Position numbers and translations under genes: made by a program. Shown piece by piece: positions 10,229 to 10,253 of a stretch of 10,253 nucleotides of DNA (position 1 is the first letter of the stretch; the number at the start of each line of letters is the position of its first letter). Below the pieces are notes generated by a model, which had not been told where the DNA came from, ran no database searches, and worked only from the letters and a program-made list of their open reading frames with translations. The stretch is taken from NCBI GenBank assembly GCA_026770585.1, contig MU647591.1, forward strand, positions 1 through 10,253, in the 5' to 3' direction. Source of the DNA: Baffinella frigidus. Lineage: Eukaryota; Cryptophyceae; Cryptomonadales; Baffinellaceae.

Positions 10229-10235
10229 GTTACGA

Positions 10236-10253
10236 CCCCCCCCCCCCCCCCCC
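10236..10253. repeat. Poly-C run at the window end
   Basis: Eighteen C residues begin 7 nt after the exon 8 donor. They may be real or a sequencing/assembly edge. Confidence 0.9.

Noticed and set aside
9642-9927. - and + strand open frames of 73-92 codons
   Set aside because: They overlap in different frames over tandem repeats and the end of a fold-back element; no domain seen.

Overview
This is a eukaryotic nuclear window from a genome with small GC-rich exons, GT-AG introns and very large amounts of degenerate plant/algal telomere-like repeat (CCCTAAA and its relatives CCCCAAA, CCCGAAA, CCATAAA, CCGGAAA). These fit a green alga or another alga/protist with TTTAGGG-type telomeres, but the species cannot be fixed from sequence alone. 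No long open reading frame in the window is a gene by itself. The reading frames of 60-120 codons, such as those encoding GFGVW-type periodic peptides, are translations of the arrays.

The one gene I can reconstruct is a + strand echinoderm microtubule-associated protein-like (EML/EMAP) gene. Eight short exons, at 1353-1436, 2336-2431, 3559-3628, 4840-4925, 7010-7067, 7299-7394, 8722-8821 and 10180-10228, all have AG before and GT after. Their phases fit exactly (0,0,1,0,1,1,2) and they join into 639 nt, or 213 residues without a stop. The joined protein reads in EML order: linker, HELP motif, then about three WD40 blades. The 5' end, start codon and 3' end lie outside the window or were not recognised.

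The introns are the unusual part. Around nearly every exon lie extra, mostly truncated copies of that same exon: three of exon 1, three or four of exon 2, two of exon 3, about ten of exon 4, one of exon 5, four of exon 6 and five of exon 7. Most keep the splice site. Several differ from the working exon almost only at synonymous positions, so their ancestors evolved as coding sequence before decaying. In many cases a telomere-like array runs directly into the splice site, as GTAAACCC or GTAACCCC at donors and AAACCAG or CCCCAG at acceptors.

The rest of the introns holds short non-autonomous fold-back/MITE-like elements, often in two copies and often embedded in an exon copy, plus small tandem repeats and AT-rich or pyrimidine-rich tracts. 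Layout: 1-214 microsatellite; 215-1352 dispersed repeats, arrays and exon 1 copies; 1353-3628 exons 1-3 with arrays, a GGGTA inverted repeat, a MITE and a 165/179-bp tandem unit; 3629-4925 a long array zone with exon 4 copies; 4926-7009 a 2 kb intron of duplicated, inverted and out-of-order exon fragments and MITEs; 7010-8821 exons 5-7 with copies; 8822-10179 fold-back elements and tandem repeats; 10180-10228 exon 8; 10236-10253 poly-C.
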